Below, in pieces: positions 38,444 to 48,019 of a stretch of DNA of 55,293 bases (position 1 is its first letter; every line of letters begins with the position of its first letter). Both the position numbers and the translations under genes were made by a program. Source of the stretch: an uncultured Clostridia bacterium (GTDB taxonomy: Bacteria > Bacillota > Clostridia > Oscillospirales > Oscillospiraceae); contig CAMFBN010000014.1 in the NCBI GenBank assembly GCA_945948535.1, positions 1 through 55,293 on the forward strand, written 5' to 3'. A model generated the notes under the pieces. That model did not search any database, was not told the DNA's origin, and was given only the letters and a program-made list of their open reading frames with translations.

Positions 38444-39214
38444 TCAGCGCATCCACAGGAAGTCCATAAAGCCGGGAACCTGCTTTTCCCAGTCGGCCTC
38501 ACAGTGTCCGCCTCCGGCCTGACAGTATGCCCAGGCTGCGCCGCCCTGCTCTGCCACCCGGCGGGCAATGGCGTGGTTCCACTGATAGGAGTCGCTGCGG
38601 GGGTCTTCCCGGTCGGGATCGTGCTGTCCCCAGGCCTCCCGGGAGCCCCAGGACAGATACACCCGGGTGTCCGGGTCGATTCCGGTGGAGAATACATCCG
38701 CCAGCGTTGCCTCCGGGCAGAAGCCGATGGCGCTGGACACGCAGGCTGCCTTGGAAAAGACCTGATTGTAGTGAATGACCCCACGGATGGACATGAGACC
38801 GCCCATGCTGGAGCCTGCGATGCCGGTGCACTGCCGATTGGGGTAAGTGCGGTATTCCCGGTCGATCACGGGCTTGACCTGGTTGACAATCCAGTCAAGG
38901 GTTTCGTTGCCCTTGACTGCCAGGGGGCCGAAGGCTGTGGTGGTAGCGGGATAGGGCAGGTATTCCTCCAGCCGCTCATTGCCCACATGGCTGCACTCCA
39001 TGCCCACCACGATCATTTCCTTCTCCCAGCTGTCCAGAAAGGTTTTCAGGCCCCAGCTTTTGCCATAAGTAGCGTCGCTGTCAAAGTACAGATTGTGCCC
39101 ATCGAAAAAGTACATCACCGGGTAGCGCTCGTCGGACTGATCGTAGGTATCCGGCAGGTAAATATGCAGGGGCCGGTTGGAGCCGTAATAGGGAAAGTCG
39201 CGTCTAATAACCAT
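38444..39214 (-). CDS. Alpha/beta-hydrolase esterase (esterase D-like)
   Basis: A 256-residue esterase of the PF00756 type. The early YPVMYFFDGHNLYFDSDATY, the nucleophile elbow GIAGSSMGGLMS (Ser at about residue 122) and the final GGGHCEADWEKQVP (His) give a complete-looking triad. No signal peptide, so it is cytoplasmic. Relatives hydrolyse esters of sugars, siderophores or acyl thioesters; substrate not assignable. ATG 39214 follows GAGGAGAACAGCAT. The next operon has its own promoter, so linkage with it is not certain. Confidence 0.85.
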   Translation of the reverse strand: MVIRRDFPYYGSNRPLHIYLPDTYDQSDERYPVMYFFDGHNLYFDSDATYGKSWGLKTFLDSWEKEMIVVGMECSHVGNERLEEYLPYPATTTAFGPLAVKGNETLDWIVNQVKPVIDREYRTYPNRQCTGIAGSSMGGLMSIRGVIHYNQVFSKAACVSSAIGFCPEATLADVFSTGIDPDTRVYLSWGSREAWGQHDPDREDPRSDSYQWNHAIARRVAEQGGAAWAYCQAGGGHCEADWEKQVPGFMDFLWMR

Positions 39215-39260
39215 ATGCTGTTCTCCTCTTGCTTGAATCATGGAAAATAGATACACAAAT

Positions 39261-39382
39261 CGTAATTTGCGGGGATGCCCCCGCGGGCAATGCGTGCACG
39301 GCTGGTCTGTAATCGTTACTTCCCTGACCCGCTCGGTATCGTTACCCGGTACCGTAGGGCGGGGTCATGACCCCGCCCTACG
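39261..39382. repeat. Composite palindromic repeat, copy 2
   Basis: A stretch of about 90 bases (39261-39346) including GCGGGGATGCCCCCGC, followed by the perfect 30-bp palindrome (39353-39382). The first part recurs inverted at about 49017-49106 with only a couple of mismatches. No gene is visible in the 277-base gap. Confidence 0.85.
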
Positions 39383-39454
39383 CATTGGCCCGTCAAATTC
39401 CAATTTGCCGGGCAGCGTTATTATAGCATGATACCCGCAGTTTGCAAGGTGTAT

Positions 39455-39493
39455 AACAGCCCCTGAGACCCTTCGGCCTCAGGGGCAGCTGTT
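39455..39493 (-). terminator. gltD terminator
   Basis: CCCCTGAG (39460-39467) pairs with CTCAGGGG (39478-39485), extended by AACAG/CTGTT. It overlaps the gltD stop codon region. Confidence 0.6.
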
Positions 39494-40964
39494 ACAGGTT
39501 CGTATAACCCATCAGGTACTCGTCCACCACGGCGGCAGTATCTCTGCCCTCCCGCAGGGCCCAGACCACGAGGCTCTGGCCCCGGCGCATATCGCCGCAG
39601 GCGAAGACGCCGGGCTGGCTGGTGGCGTATTTGGTATCCGCCACGGTGCCCCGGGGGGTCATGTCCACGCCGAAGGCTTCCGACACATAGGATTCGCAGC
39701 CGGTGAAGCCGGCGGCAATCAGCACCAGATCGCACTCGACGGCAAATTCCTCGCCGGTGGGCACCATCATGCGCCGTCCGTCCACTACCTGACTTTCCAG
39801 CTTGGCAATCAGTGCGCCGCAGACCTGACCGGATTCGTTCTTATAGAACTCCTTGACAGTGGTCTTGTACAGACGAGGATCAGAGCCAAACTTGGCAATG
39901 GCCTCCTGCTGACCGTAGTCGGTTTTCAGCACCCGGGGCCACTCGGGCCAATCGTTGCCGGGGGCGCGGCTGACGGGGGGACAGGGCATCATTTCCAGCT
40001 GGGTGACCCCGGTGCAGCCCTGCCGGATGGCGGTGCCCACGCAGTCGTTGCCGGTGTCGCCGCCGCCGATGACCAGCACCTTTTTGCCCTCGGCGGTGAT
40101 GGCCTTTCCGTCGGCAAAGTTTGAATCCAGCAGACTCTTGGTGACGCTGCTCAGGTAATCCACGGCGAAGTGGATGCCTGCGGCGTCCCGCCCCGGTGCA
40201 CCGATGTCCCGGGGCTGCTTGGCCCCGCAGCACAGCACCACGGCGTCATACTGCTGCTTTAATTCCTCGGCGGTAATGTCCCGGCCCACGTCTGTGCTGG
40301 TGACAAAGTCGATGCCCTCTTCCTTGAGGATATCCACCCGGCGGTCGATGACCCACTTTTCCAGCTTCATGTTGGGGATGCCGTACATGAGCAGACCACC
40401 AACCCGGTCGCTGCGCTCGTACATGGTCACCTTGTGGCCCCGCTTGTTGAGCAGATCGGCAACGGACAGGCCGGAAGGGCCGGTGCCCACCACCGCCACC
40501 CGCTTGCCGGTGCGGGACGGTGGCGGCACTGCGTGAATGGTTCCGCTTTCGTAGCCGTACTCCACCACGGCCCGCTCGTTTTCCTTGACGGTGACGGGGT
40601 TTCCCGTGGTCATGCCGCAGGTGCAGGCGGCCTCGCAGAGGGCGGGGCACACCCGGCTGGTGAATTCGGGATAGCGGTTGGTGGCAATGAGCCGCTTCAC
40701 CGCCAGATCCCACTGGCCCCGGTAAACCAGATCGTTCCACTCAGGAATCAGATTGTTCAGGGGACATCCGCTGAACATACCTCCCAGCAGCATACCACTC
40801 TGGCAGAAGGGCACGCCGCAGTCCATACACCGGGCGCCCTGGGCCTGCTGCTCATCGGGATGCAGGGGGATGTGAAATTCGTTAAAGTTCTTGGTACGTT
40901 CCTCCGGGGGCAGCTCCAAGCTGACCTGCCGGTTGATTTCCATAAATCCTGTAGGCTTTCCCAT
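39492..40964 (-). CDS. gltD: Glutamate synthase small subunit
   Basis: A 490-residue NAD(P)H-dependent electron-input subunit. N-terminal iron-sulfur cysteines are in GARCMDCGVPFCQSGMLLGG, SGCPLN and CPALCEAACTCGM. The FAD site is VAVVGTGPSGLSVADLLNKR (about residue 150) and the NAD(P) site is KVLVIGGGDTGNDCVGTAIR (about 290). The C-terminal GVFACGDMRRGQSLVVWALR is typical. It delivers electrons to GltB for glutamate formation from glutamine and 2-oxoglutarate. It lies 14 bases after gltB with AAGGAGGG before the ATG. Confidence 0.97.
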   Translation of the reverse strand: MGKPTGFMEINRQVSLELPPEERTKNFNEFHIPLHPDEQQAQGARCMDCGVPFCQSGMLLGGMFSGCPLNNLIPEWNDLVYRGQWDLAVKRLIATNRYPEFTSRVCPALCEAACTCGMTTGNPVTVKENERAVVEYGYESGTIHAVPPPSRTGKRVAVVGTGPSGLSVADLLNKRGHKVTMYERSDRVGGLLMYGIPNMKLEKWVIDRRVDILKEEGIDFVTSTDVGRDITAEELKQQYDAVVLCCGAKQPRDIGAPGRDAAGIHFAVDYLSSVTKSLLDSNFADGKAITAEGKKVLVIGGGDTGNDCVGTAIRQGCTGVTQLEMMPCPPVSRAPGNDWPEWPRVLKTDYGQQEAIAKFGSDPRLYKTTVKEFYKNESGQVCGALIAKLESQVVDGRRMMVPTGEEFAVECDLVLIAAGFTGCESYVSEAFGVDMTPRGTVADTKYATSQPGVFACGDMRRGQSLVVWALREGRDTAAVVDEYLMGYTNL

Positions 40965-40978
40965 TGTCGCGGCCCTCC

Positions 40979-43900
40979 TTATTTCCCGTTTTTCATGGCG
41001 TAGAACGCTTCGATCTGCGCCTGCTCGCTGTCCTCGCCCTTTTCTTCCATCTGGGCGATGAGCCGGAGCATCTTGTCGTAGTCATGGGGCAGCACCTTCT
41101 TGAACTTGTGCAGATAGGAGCCAAAGTTGTCAAGAATCTCCTTACCTCTGGGAGAGCCGGTGGCTTCCACATGCTCCCGGATCAGGTCTTTCAGCAGCGA
41201 CACATCGTACTTGTGCTCCACTGGCTCCAGACTCACCATGTCTTTGTTGACCCGCTGGTAGAAATCCCAGTCCTCGTCCAGAACATAGGCGATACCTCCG
41301 CTCATGCCGGCCGCGAAGTTTTTGCCGGTCTTGCCCAGCACCACCACGGTGCCGCCGGTCATGTACTCACAGCCGTGGTCGCCTACACCCTCCACAACCG
41401 CCGTCGCGCCGGAGTTGCGGACGCAGAACCGCTCGCCTGCCACACCGCTGATGAAGGCCTTGCCGCCGGTGGCGCCGTAGAAGGCCACGTTGCCGATGAC
41501 GATATTCTGGCTGCGGTCGTAGGTGATGTTCTTGGGCGGATACACGATGATCTTGCCGCCGGACAGGCCCTTGCCCAGATAGTCGTTGCAGTCGCCCACC
41601 AGCTCCAGCGTCAGGCCCTTGGGGATGAAGGCGCCGAAGCTCTGACCGCCGTAGCCGTTGCAGATGACGTGGAAGGTATCGTCCGGCAGGGTGTTGCCGA
41701 ATTTGGCGGTGATTTCGCTGCCGAAAATGCTGCCGAAGGTACGGTCGGTGTTGCCCACCTCCACGGTAATGGTAGCGGGCTTGGGCTGCGCCATATCGAA
41801 GCTCTTTTTGAATTTCTTCATAAGAATCTGCATATCCGGGGTCTGCTCCAGACCGAAATTGTAAACCGCTTGGGGTTCAAAATGAACATTGGAGTTTTCC
41901 ACCAGCGGATTATGCAGCAGCGCGGACAGATCCATCTCGCTGGCCCGGGAGCCGGGGGCGGCGGGCTTGACTTTCAGCAGGTCTGTGCGTCCCACCAGCT
42001 GTTCCACGGTGCGCACGCCCAGCTTTGCCATGTATTCCCGCAGATCCTGAGCTATGAACTTCATGAAATTCATGACGTACTCGGGCTTGCCCTTGAACTT
42101 CTTGCGCAGTTCGGGATTCTGGGTGCAGATGCCCATGGGGCAGGTGTCCAGATTGCACACCCGCATCATGACGCAGCCCATAGCCACCAGCGGCCCGGTG
42201 CCGAAGCCGAATTCCTCCGCGCCCAGCATGGCGGCGATGGCAATGTCACGACCGGACATGAGCTTACTGTCGGACTCAATGCGCACCCGGGAACGCAGGC
42301 CGTTCATAATCAGACACTGATGAGCCTCCGCGATGCCCAGCTCCCAGGGAAGCCCAGCGTTGTGGATGGAGGAATTGATGGAGGCCGCGCCGGTGCCACC
42401 GTCAAAACCGGAAATCAGAATGACCTCGGCGCCTGCCTTGGCAACGCCGGCGGCGATGGTGCCGACACCTGCCTCGCTGACCAGCTTGACATTGATAGCG
42501 GCCTTACGGTTGGCGCACTTCAAATCGTAAATCAGCTGGGCCAAATCCTCGATGGAGTAAATGTCATGGTGTGGGGGAGGAGAAATGAGCCCTACGCCGG
42601 TGGTGGAGTTGCGGCACTTGGCAACCCAGGGATACACCTTGGCGCCGGGGAGCTGACCGCCCTCACCGGGCTTCGCGCCCTGAGCCATTTTGATCTGGAT
42701 TTCCTTGGCAGACACCAGATACTTGCTGGTGACGCCGAACCGGGCGGAGGCCACCTGCTTGATGGCGCTGTTGCGCTCGGTGCCGAACCGGTCCTCCGCT
42801 TCGCCGCCCTCGCCGGTGTTGGACTTGCCGCCCAGACGGTTCATGGCGATGGCCATGCACTCGTGGGCCTCCTGAGACAGGGCGCCGTAGCTCATGGCGG
42901 CGGTCTTGAAGCGTTTTACAATGGATTCAACGCTCTCCACCTCGTCAATGGGCACGCCTTCCGCGGGGTAATTGAAGTCCAGCAGGCTTCTCAGGTGCAT
43001 ATCGTCGCCATTTTCGTTGGCGGCCAGCGCGGTGTACTGCTTGAACTTGCCGTAGTCGTCCGTCCAGACGGCCTGCTGCAGCAGGTGGATGGTCTGGGGA
43101 TTGTACAGGTGCTGCTCCGCCGCGGGGCCGCTGCGGAACTTGTGGGCGCCGGTGCTGGGCAGGTCCATGTAGATATCCAGTCCCAGCGGGTCAAAGGCCT
43201 GACGGTGCCGGTCCTCCAGCTCCTGCTGAATATCGAGGAGCGTGATGCCGCCCACCCGGCTGACGGTGTTAGTGAAATACTTGTCGATGACGTCGGAACT
43301 GATGCCCACGGCCTCGAAAATCTGGCTGCCCTGATAGGACTGGATGGTGGAGATGCCCATTTTGGAGGCGATCTTCACGATGCCCGCCAGCACGGCCTTG
43401 TTGTAGTCGCCTACGGCGGCGTAGTAGTCCTTTTCCAAAAGCCCGTCGTGAATCAGGCTGCCGATGCTCTCCTGTGCAAGGTAAGGGTTAATTGCGCAGG
43501 CGCCGTAGCCCAAAAGGGTGGCGAAATCGTGCACCAGTCTCGGCTCGCCGCTTTCCAGAATCAGGGCCATGGCGGTACGCTTGCGGGTGCGCACCAGATA
43601 CTTGGACACCGCGCCCACCGCCAGCAGGCTGGGAATGGCCACATGGTATTCGTCAATGTCCCGGTCGGATAGAATCAGAATATTGGCCCCGTCCCGGTAG
43701 GCACGGTCCACATCCACGAACAGCCGGTCGATGGCCTTTTCCAGCGAGGTGTTCTTGTAGTAGCAGATGGAAACGGTGACCACCTTGAAGCCCGGCACCT
43801 TCATGGCCTTGATCTTCATGAGATCGGTTTCCGTCAGAATGGGGTTGTCGATTTTCAGCACCTTGCAGTTGTCGGCAGCCTCCTCCAGCAGGTTACCCTG

Positions 43901-45532
43901 TGCGCCCACGTACACCGTGGTGGAGGTGACGACCTTTTCCCGCAGGGCGTCGATGGGCGGGTTGGTGACCTGGGCGAACATCTGCTTGAAGTATTCAAAG
44001 AGCGGCGGATGGGTGTGGCTCAGCACCGCCAAGGGGGTATCGCTGCCCATGGCGCCGGCAGGCTCGCCGCCGTTTTTCGCCATTTGCAGCATGATGGTGC
44101 TCACGTCTTCATAGCGGTAGCCAAAGGCCTTCTGCAGCCGCACCAGCTCCTCGTGGGTGTGCTCCGGCACCCTTTCGTTGGGCACCTTCAAATCATCCAT
44201 GCTCACAAGGTTCCGATCCAGCCACTCGCCGTAGGGCTGACGGCTGGCGTAATCCGCCTTCAGCGCCTCGTCGTCCACCAGCTCGCCCTTCACGGTGTCC
44301 ACCAGCAGCATCTTGCCGGGGCGCAGGCGATCCTTGCGTTCAATGTCCTCGGCGGGGATGTCCAGCACGCCCACCTCGCTGGACAGAATCAGCCGTCCGT
44401 CCTTGGTGATGTAGTAGCGGCTGGGGCGCAGGCCGTTGCGGTCCAGCACCGCGCCCATGACGTCGCCGTCGCTGAACAGAATGGAGGCGGGGCCGTCCCA
44501 AGGCTCCAGCATGGTGGCGTAATACTGGTAGAAATCCCGCTTCTTGGGATCCATGCTCTTGTTGTTGCTCCAAGGCTCGGGAATGGTAACCATCACCGCC
44601 AGGGGCAGCTCCATGCCGTTCATCAGCAGAAATTCCAGCGTGTTATCCAGCATGGCGGAGTCGGAGCCGCCCTGATTGACGATGGGCAGCACCTTGGTCA
44701 TGTCGTCCTTCAGATACTTACTGCTGATGGTCTCCTCACGGGCCAGCATGGTATCCACGTTGCCCCGGATGGTGTTGATTTCGCCGTTGTGCAGGATGTA
44801 GCGGTTGGGGTGGGCACGGTTCCAGCTGGGGGAGGTGTTGGTGGAGAACCGGCTGTGCACCATGCCGATGGCGGACTCGTAGTCCTCGTCCTGCAAATCG
44901 GGGTAGAACAGCCGCAGCTCCTTCACGAGGAACATACCCTTATAGACAATGGTGCGGCTGGACAGGCTGCAAACGTAAGTCTCCTGATTGGACTGCTCGA
45001 AAACCCGGCGGGCCACATAGAGCTTGCGGTCAAAGTCAATACCGGGCTGCATCCGGGGCGGCTTGCCCACAAAGGCCTGCCAGATGCTGGGCATACAGCT
45101 GCGAGCCTTGTGGCCCAGCACATCGGGACAGGTGGGAACCTCCCGCCAGCCCAGGAAGGGCAGGCCCTCCTTCTTGCAGATGATCTCGAACAGCTTCTTC
45201 GCCTGATTGCGGGGCAGCTCCTCCTGAGGGAAGAAGAACATACCCACGCCGTACTCCCGCTCGCTGCCAAGCGCGATTCCGACCTGGGAAGCCACTTTGG
45301 TGAAGAACTTGTGTCCGATCTGAAGCAGAATGCCGACACCGTCGCCGGTTTTGCCCTCGGCGTCCTTGCCGGCCCGGTGTTCCAGATGCTCCACGATCTG
45401 CAAAGCGTCGTCAAGGGTCTTGTGGCTCTTGCGGCCCTTGATGTCCACCACCGCGCCGATGCCGCAGTTGTCGTGCTCGAACCGTGGGTCATACAGTCCG
45501 GCGGGAGACGTGCGTTCGGTGAAATTATCCAT
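40979..45532 (-). CDS. gltB: Glutamate synthase large subunit
   Basis: A 1517-residue enzyme making two glutamates from glutamine and 2-oxoglutarate. The N-terminal amidotransferase nucleophile is the Cys in EHDNCGIGAVVDIKG (about residue 23), so a propeptide of about 22 residues is removed. The central domain, the FMN and 3Fe-4S synthase domain (GGKSNTGEGGEAEDRFG; NLDTCPMGICTQNP) and the C-terminal beta-helix domain (GATGGKAFISGVAGERFCVR) are all present at usual length. ATG 45532 follows GAGAGGAGAAAAAGAT; the longer upstream open frame begins before the promoter and is not used. The leader carries a strong terminator. Confidence 0.97.
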   Translation of the reverse strand: MDNFTERTSPAGLYDPRFEHDNCGIGAVVDIKGRKSHKTLDDALQIVEHLEHRAGKDAEGKTGDGVGILLQIGHKFFTKVASQVGIALGSEREYGVGMFFFPQEELPRNQAKKLFEIICKKEGLPFLGWREVPTCPDVLGHKARSCMPSIWQAFVGKPPRMQPGIDFDRKLYVARRVFEQSNQETYVCSLSSRTIVYKGMFLVKELRLFYPDLQDEDYESAIGMVHSRFSTNTSPSWNRAHPNRYILHNGEINTIRGNVDTMLAREETISSKYLKDDMTKVLPIVNQGGSDSAMLDNTLEFLLMNGMELPLAVMVTIPEPWSNNKSMDPKKRDFYQYYATMLEPWDGPASILFSDGDVMGAVLDRNGLRPSRYYITKDGRLILSSEVGVLDIPAEDIERKDRLRPGKMLLVDTVKGELVDDEALKADYASRQPYGEWLDRNLVSMDDLKVPNERVPEHTHEELVRLQKAFGYRYEDVSTIMLQMAKNGGEPAGAMGSDTPLAVLSHTHPPLFEYFKQMFAQVTNPPIDALREKVVTSTTVYVGAQGNLLEEAADNCKVLKIDNPILTETDLMKIKAMKVPGFKVVTVSICYYKNTSLEKAIDRLFVDVDRAYRDGANILILSDRDIDEYHVAIPSLLAVGAVSKYLVRTRKRTAMALILESGEPRLVHDFATLLGYGACAINPYLAQESIGSLIHDGLLEKDYYAAVGDYNKAVLAGIVKIASKMGISTIQSYQGSQIFEAVGISSDVIDKYFTNTVSRVGGITLLDIQQELEDRHRQAFDPLGLDIYMDLPSTGAHKFRSGPAAEQHLYNPQTIHLLQQAVWTDDYGKFKQYTALAANENGDDMHLRSLLDFNYPAEGVPIDEVESVESIVKRFKTAAMSYGALSQEAHECMAIAMNRLGGKSNTGEGGEAEDRFGTERNSAIKQVASARFGVTSKYLVSAKEIQIKMAQGAKPGEGGQLPGAKVYPWVAKCRNSTTGVGLISPPPHHDIYSIEDLAQLIYDLKCANRKAAINVKLVSEAGVGTIAAGVAKAGAEVILISGFDGGTGAASINSSIHNAGLPWELGIAEAHQCLIMNGLRSRVRIESDSKLMSGRDIAIAAMLGAEEFGFGTGPLVAMGCVMMRVCNLDTCPMGICTQNPELRKKFKGKPEYVMNFMKFIAQDLREYMAKLGVRTVEQLVGRTDLLKVKPAAPGSRASEMDLSALLHNPLVENSNVHFEPQAVYNFGLEQTPDMQILMKKFKKSFDMAQPKPATITVEVGNTDRTFGSIFGSEITAKFGNTLPDDTFHVICNGYGGQSFGAFIPKGLTLELVGDCNDYLGKGLSGGKIIVYPPKNITYDRSQNIVIGNVAFYGATGGKAFISGVAGERFCVRNSGATAVVEGVGDHGCEYMTGGTVVVLGKTGKNFAAGMSGGIAYVLDEDWDFYQRVNKDMVSLEPVEHKYDVSLLKDLIREHVEATGSPRGKEILDNFGSYLHKFKKVLPHDYDKMLRLIAQMEEKGEDSEQAQIEAFYAMKNGK

Positions 45533-45601
45533 ATCTTTTTCTCCTCTCGGTATTTTCACTGCCGCGCTGACGGAGCTGCCGTCCGCAAAAACACGGCTGA
45601 G

Positions 45602-45653
45602 AAAAAAAATAGGGCGTCCCCAAATTGGACGCACTTGTCCAACTGGGAACGCC
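45602..45653 (-). terminator. Terminator in the gltB leader
   Basis: Plus-strand arms 45613-45630 and 45637-45653 (GGCGTCC...TTGGAC / GTCCAA...ACGCC) form a long stem, followed on the minus strand by CTATTTTTTTTC. It lies between the promoter and the gltB ribosome site, so gltBD is probably controlled by attenuation. Confidence 0.75.
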
Positions 45654-45668
45654 GTTGTTCTCCCGGAT

Positions 45669-45697
45669 ACTATAACACAATCTGACATTTTTTACAA
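45669..45697 (-). promoter_or_regulatory. gltB promoter
   Basis: Minus strand TTGTAA (45692-45697), 17 bases, TATAGT (45669-45674). Predicted leader of about 130 bases. Confidence 0.65.
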
Positions 45698-45801
45698 TAG
45701 GAATTTTCCTTTTCCCCGTTTTTCACATTTTCGCGCCTGCATCCGTCGGGTTTTTTATGGCAAAAAGTCGAAGCAGCACACCTTATTCTGCCCAAATCCC
45801 G

Positions 45802-46536
45802 TCACACCGGCCGGTCGGTTCTGGATTCGTGGCGGAGAAGGCAGAAAACGATCAGGTACATTGCCAGCACAAAGCCCACGAACACCAGCGTGGAGCGGTT
45901 GGTGCCCAGCATACAGCAGGTGTCGTACACCCCGTGGAGGAACACCGGAAAGAGATAGCCAAGAATCAGATTCACCGTGCAGCCGAAGCCGTTGCCCCAG
46001 TCGCAGCAGCGTTTTGCCCGACCGTAGAAAATGCCCATGAACACCGCGAAGCCCATATGCCCCGGCACCGCCAGAATGGCTCTGGGCAGGGCCACGGACA
46101 GGCCGTAGCTGAACACATACTTCACATTCTCAAAAGCGGCAAAGCCCAGAGAGACGAACACCGCGTAGAGAATGGCGTCAAAGCGGTAATTGAAATTGGG
46201 ATCGCGCCAGGTCCGGCGGTACAGGAAGAAAAATTTTGTCCCCTCCTCCACAGCCGCCACCACCAGAAATGCCATGAGATAGACATACTTAGGGTTCTCC
46301 GGCTCCACCAGCGCGTTCAGGATGGACTGGCCCAGCATTTCCAGCACGATGGCAGCCAGCGCCGCCAGAATGCCCTTGCCGATGAGGCTCACCAGTAGCG
46401 GGATTGGCTCATGCTCGATTTTATCCTGCCGGTACACATAACGCATGAGGAAAATGGCGGGCAGCACCGCCGCCAGCACATAAATTGCCATCAGATAAAA
46501 TACCGGGCTGGCCCAGAACAGTGGGAAATAGAACAT
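45802..46536 (-). CDS. PrsW-family intramembrane metalloprotease
   Basis: A 244-residue protein with about seven or eight membrane helices. The family's catalytic motifs are visible: AAVEEGTKFFFLY (EExxK, about residue 106-110), FAAFENVKYVFSY, PGHMGFAVFMGIFYG (His) and FLHGVYDTC (His). PrsW cuts anti-sigma factors in the membrane in Bacillus; the target here is unknown. The two DUF4179 anti-sigma candidates in this window are possible but unproven clients. The upstream intergenic region holds palindromic repeats. Confidence 0.88.
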   Translation of the reverse strand: MFYFPLFWASPVFYLMAIYVLAAVLPAIFLMRYVYRQDKIEHEPIPLLVSLIGKGILAALAAIVLEMLGQSILNALVEPENPKYVYLMAFLVVAAVEEGTKFFFLYRRTWRDPNFNYRFDAILYAVFVSLGFAAFENVKYVFSYGLSVALPRAILAVPGHMGFAVFMGIFYGRAKRCCDWGNGFGCTVNLILGYLFPVFLHGVYDTCCMLGTNRSTLVFVGFVLAMYLIVFCLLRHESRTDRPV

Positions 46537-46559
46537 GGTTTACCACAACCCCTTTCAGT

Positions 46560-46696
46560 GCGGCGAGTCGCCGCTGACAATGCGTTACGTACGCTGGGTG
46601 GCCATCATACATCCTTTGGGCCCCTCGACCGGAACTGCTCAGCATAATTGTTCTTTAGCTGAGTTTCGTAGGGCGGGGTCATGACCCCGCCCTACG
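46560..46696. repeat. Composite palindromic repeat, copy 3
   Basis: Small palindrome GCGGCGAGTCGCCGC (46560-46574) with tail TGACAATGCGT, then the perfect 30-bp palindrome (46667-46696). The small palindrome recurs at 48919-48933 with the same tail. The rest of the 323-base gap up to cbiM shows a GC-rich CCCCCCGGGGGG (about 46786-46797) and a -10 box TATAAT (46822-46827). Confidence 0.8.
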
Positions 46697-46859
46697 CATT
46701 GGTCAACAAAATTCTGCTTTTCCTAATTATATCTCACCCGCGCGGCATTGCAAGACACCCGGTAAAAATATTTGCAAAATTTCATCCCCCCGGGGGGCTT
46801 CCGCCGAAAAAAGCGCTCTGCTATAATGAAGTCACCAAATAGAAAAGGGGTGCATCTCT

Positions 46860-47924
46860 ATGCATATGGCAGACGCATTGCTGGCTCCGGCGGTTGCCGC
46901 CACCATGTACGCCGCCACCGCAGTAACGGTGGGTGCTTCCGTAAAGACGCTGAAAAAAGACGAAAACCTCGAAAAGCTGCCCACCATGGCGGTTGCCTCC
47001 GCGCTGGTCTTCGCCGGTCAGATGATCAATTACACCATTCCCGGCACCGGCTCCTCGGGCCACCTGTGCGGCGGCATGATGCTCACCGCCCTGCTGGGGC
47101 CTCAGGCTGGCTTCTTGTCCATGGTGGTGATTCTGGCGATTCAGGCCCTGTTCTTCGCCGACGGCGGGTTGCTGGCGCTGGGTGCAAACTGCTGGAATAT
47201 GGCCTTCTACGGGTGCTTTGTGGGATATTACTTACTATGGAAACCGATCATGCGAAGCGCGCTTTTCAGCAAGCTGGGCACCAAAGGCGCGGCCCGGGCC
47301 AAGATCACCCTGGCCTCCATTCTCGGCTGTGTGCTGACCTTACAGCTGGGTGCTTTCTCCGTGGTTCTGGAAACCACCGCTTCCGGCATCACCGAGCTGC
47401 CCTTCGGCACCTTTGTGGGCATTATGCAGCCCATCCATCTTGCCATCGGTTTAATCGAGGGTCTGATTACCTCCGCGGTGCTGGTATTCGTGTATGAAGC
47501 CCGTCCCGAGCTGCTGATGGACGTGAATACCGCCGGTAAAGAGACCGGAAAATGCTCCCTGAAAACCACGCTGGTGATTCTGGCAGTGGTAGTCGCCATT
47601 GTGGGCGGCGGCCTGAGCCTGTTCGCAAGCGGCAACCCCGACGGTCTGGAGTGGTCCATGTTCGGCAACGCCGAGTCCGGCTACAGCGAGAACATGGGAC
47701 TGGACGAGGAAAATTACGGCGTTTCCAGCGGTGCGGCGGAGGTCGCCGGGTCCATTCAGGAGAAAACCGCCTTCCTGCCGGATTACGCCTTCGCAAACAG
47801 CGACAGCGCGGCAGGCACCTCCGTTTCCGGCCTGCTCGGTTCCGCCATCGTTGCCGGTGTGGCTGTGCTGGTGTGCATGGCAGGCGGCTTCTTCCGCAAG
47901 CGGAAAGCGGCAGCAAACGCGTAA
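46860..47924 (+). CDS. cbiM: CbiM-type metal transport component with PDGLE domain
   Basis: A 354-residue membrane protein, the substrate-binding part of an energy-coupling-factor nickel or cobalt importer. The N-terminus MHMADALLAPAVAATM has the Met1-His2 pair used to bind the metal, so the start at 46860 rather than the next ATG is required. Six to seven helices follow to about residue 220. A CbiN/PDGLE-type C-terminal part begins NPDGLEWSMFGNAES (about 258) and ends with a final helix (SAIVAGVAVLVCMAGGFF). No CbiQ or CbiO gene is next to it, so it must share these from elsewhere. A terminator follows the stop. Confidence 0.88.
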   Translation: MHMADALLAPAVAATMYAATAVTVGASVKTLKKDENLEKLPTMAVASALVFAGQMINYTIPGTGSSGHLCGGMMLTALLGPQAGFLSMVVILAIQALFFADGGLLALGANCWNMAFYGCFVGYYLLWKPIMRSALFSKLGTKGAARAKITLASILGCVLTLQLGAFSVVLETTASGITELPFGTFVGIMQPIHLAIGLIEGLITSAVLVFVYEARPELLMDVNTAGKETGKCSLKTTLVILAVVVAIVGGGLSLFASGNPDGLEWSMFGNAESGYSENMGLDEENYGVSSGAAEVAGSIQEKTAFLPDYAFANSDSAAGTSVSGLLGSAIVAGVAVLVCMAGGFFRKRKAAANA

Positions 47925-47941
47925 AATCCCATAGCAGATTT

Positions 47942-47972
47942 GGAGACGCCGGCACCGGCGTCTCCTTTTTTC
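47942..47972 (+). terminator. cbiM terminator
   Basis: GGAGACGCCG (47942-47951) and CGGCGTCTCC (47956-47965), then TTTTTT. Confidence 0.9.
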
Positions 47973-48019
47973 GGTATATCCGTCCAGTCTCCACATATCC
48001 TGGCTTTGGGTGATGGATC

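Noticed and set aside
40964..43672. A 902-codon plus-strand frame opposite gltB
   Set aside because: Shadow of gltB; no ribosome site and unnatural His/Gly/Val-rich composition.
45536..45668. T-box leader before gltB
   Set aside because: The leader is too short and lacks a T-box antiterminator core; only the terminator is evident.
46697..46859. Possible cobalamin or Ni/Co riboswitch before cbiM
   Set aside because: The -10 box is about 35 bases from the ATG and no B12-box-like or NiCo-type structure is visible.
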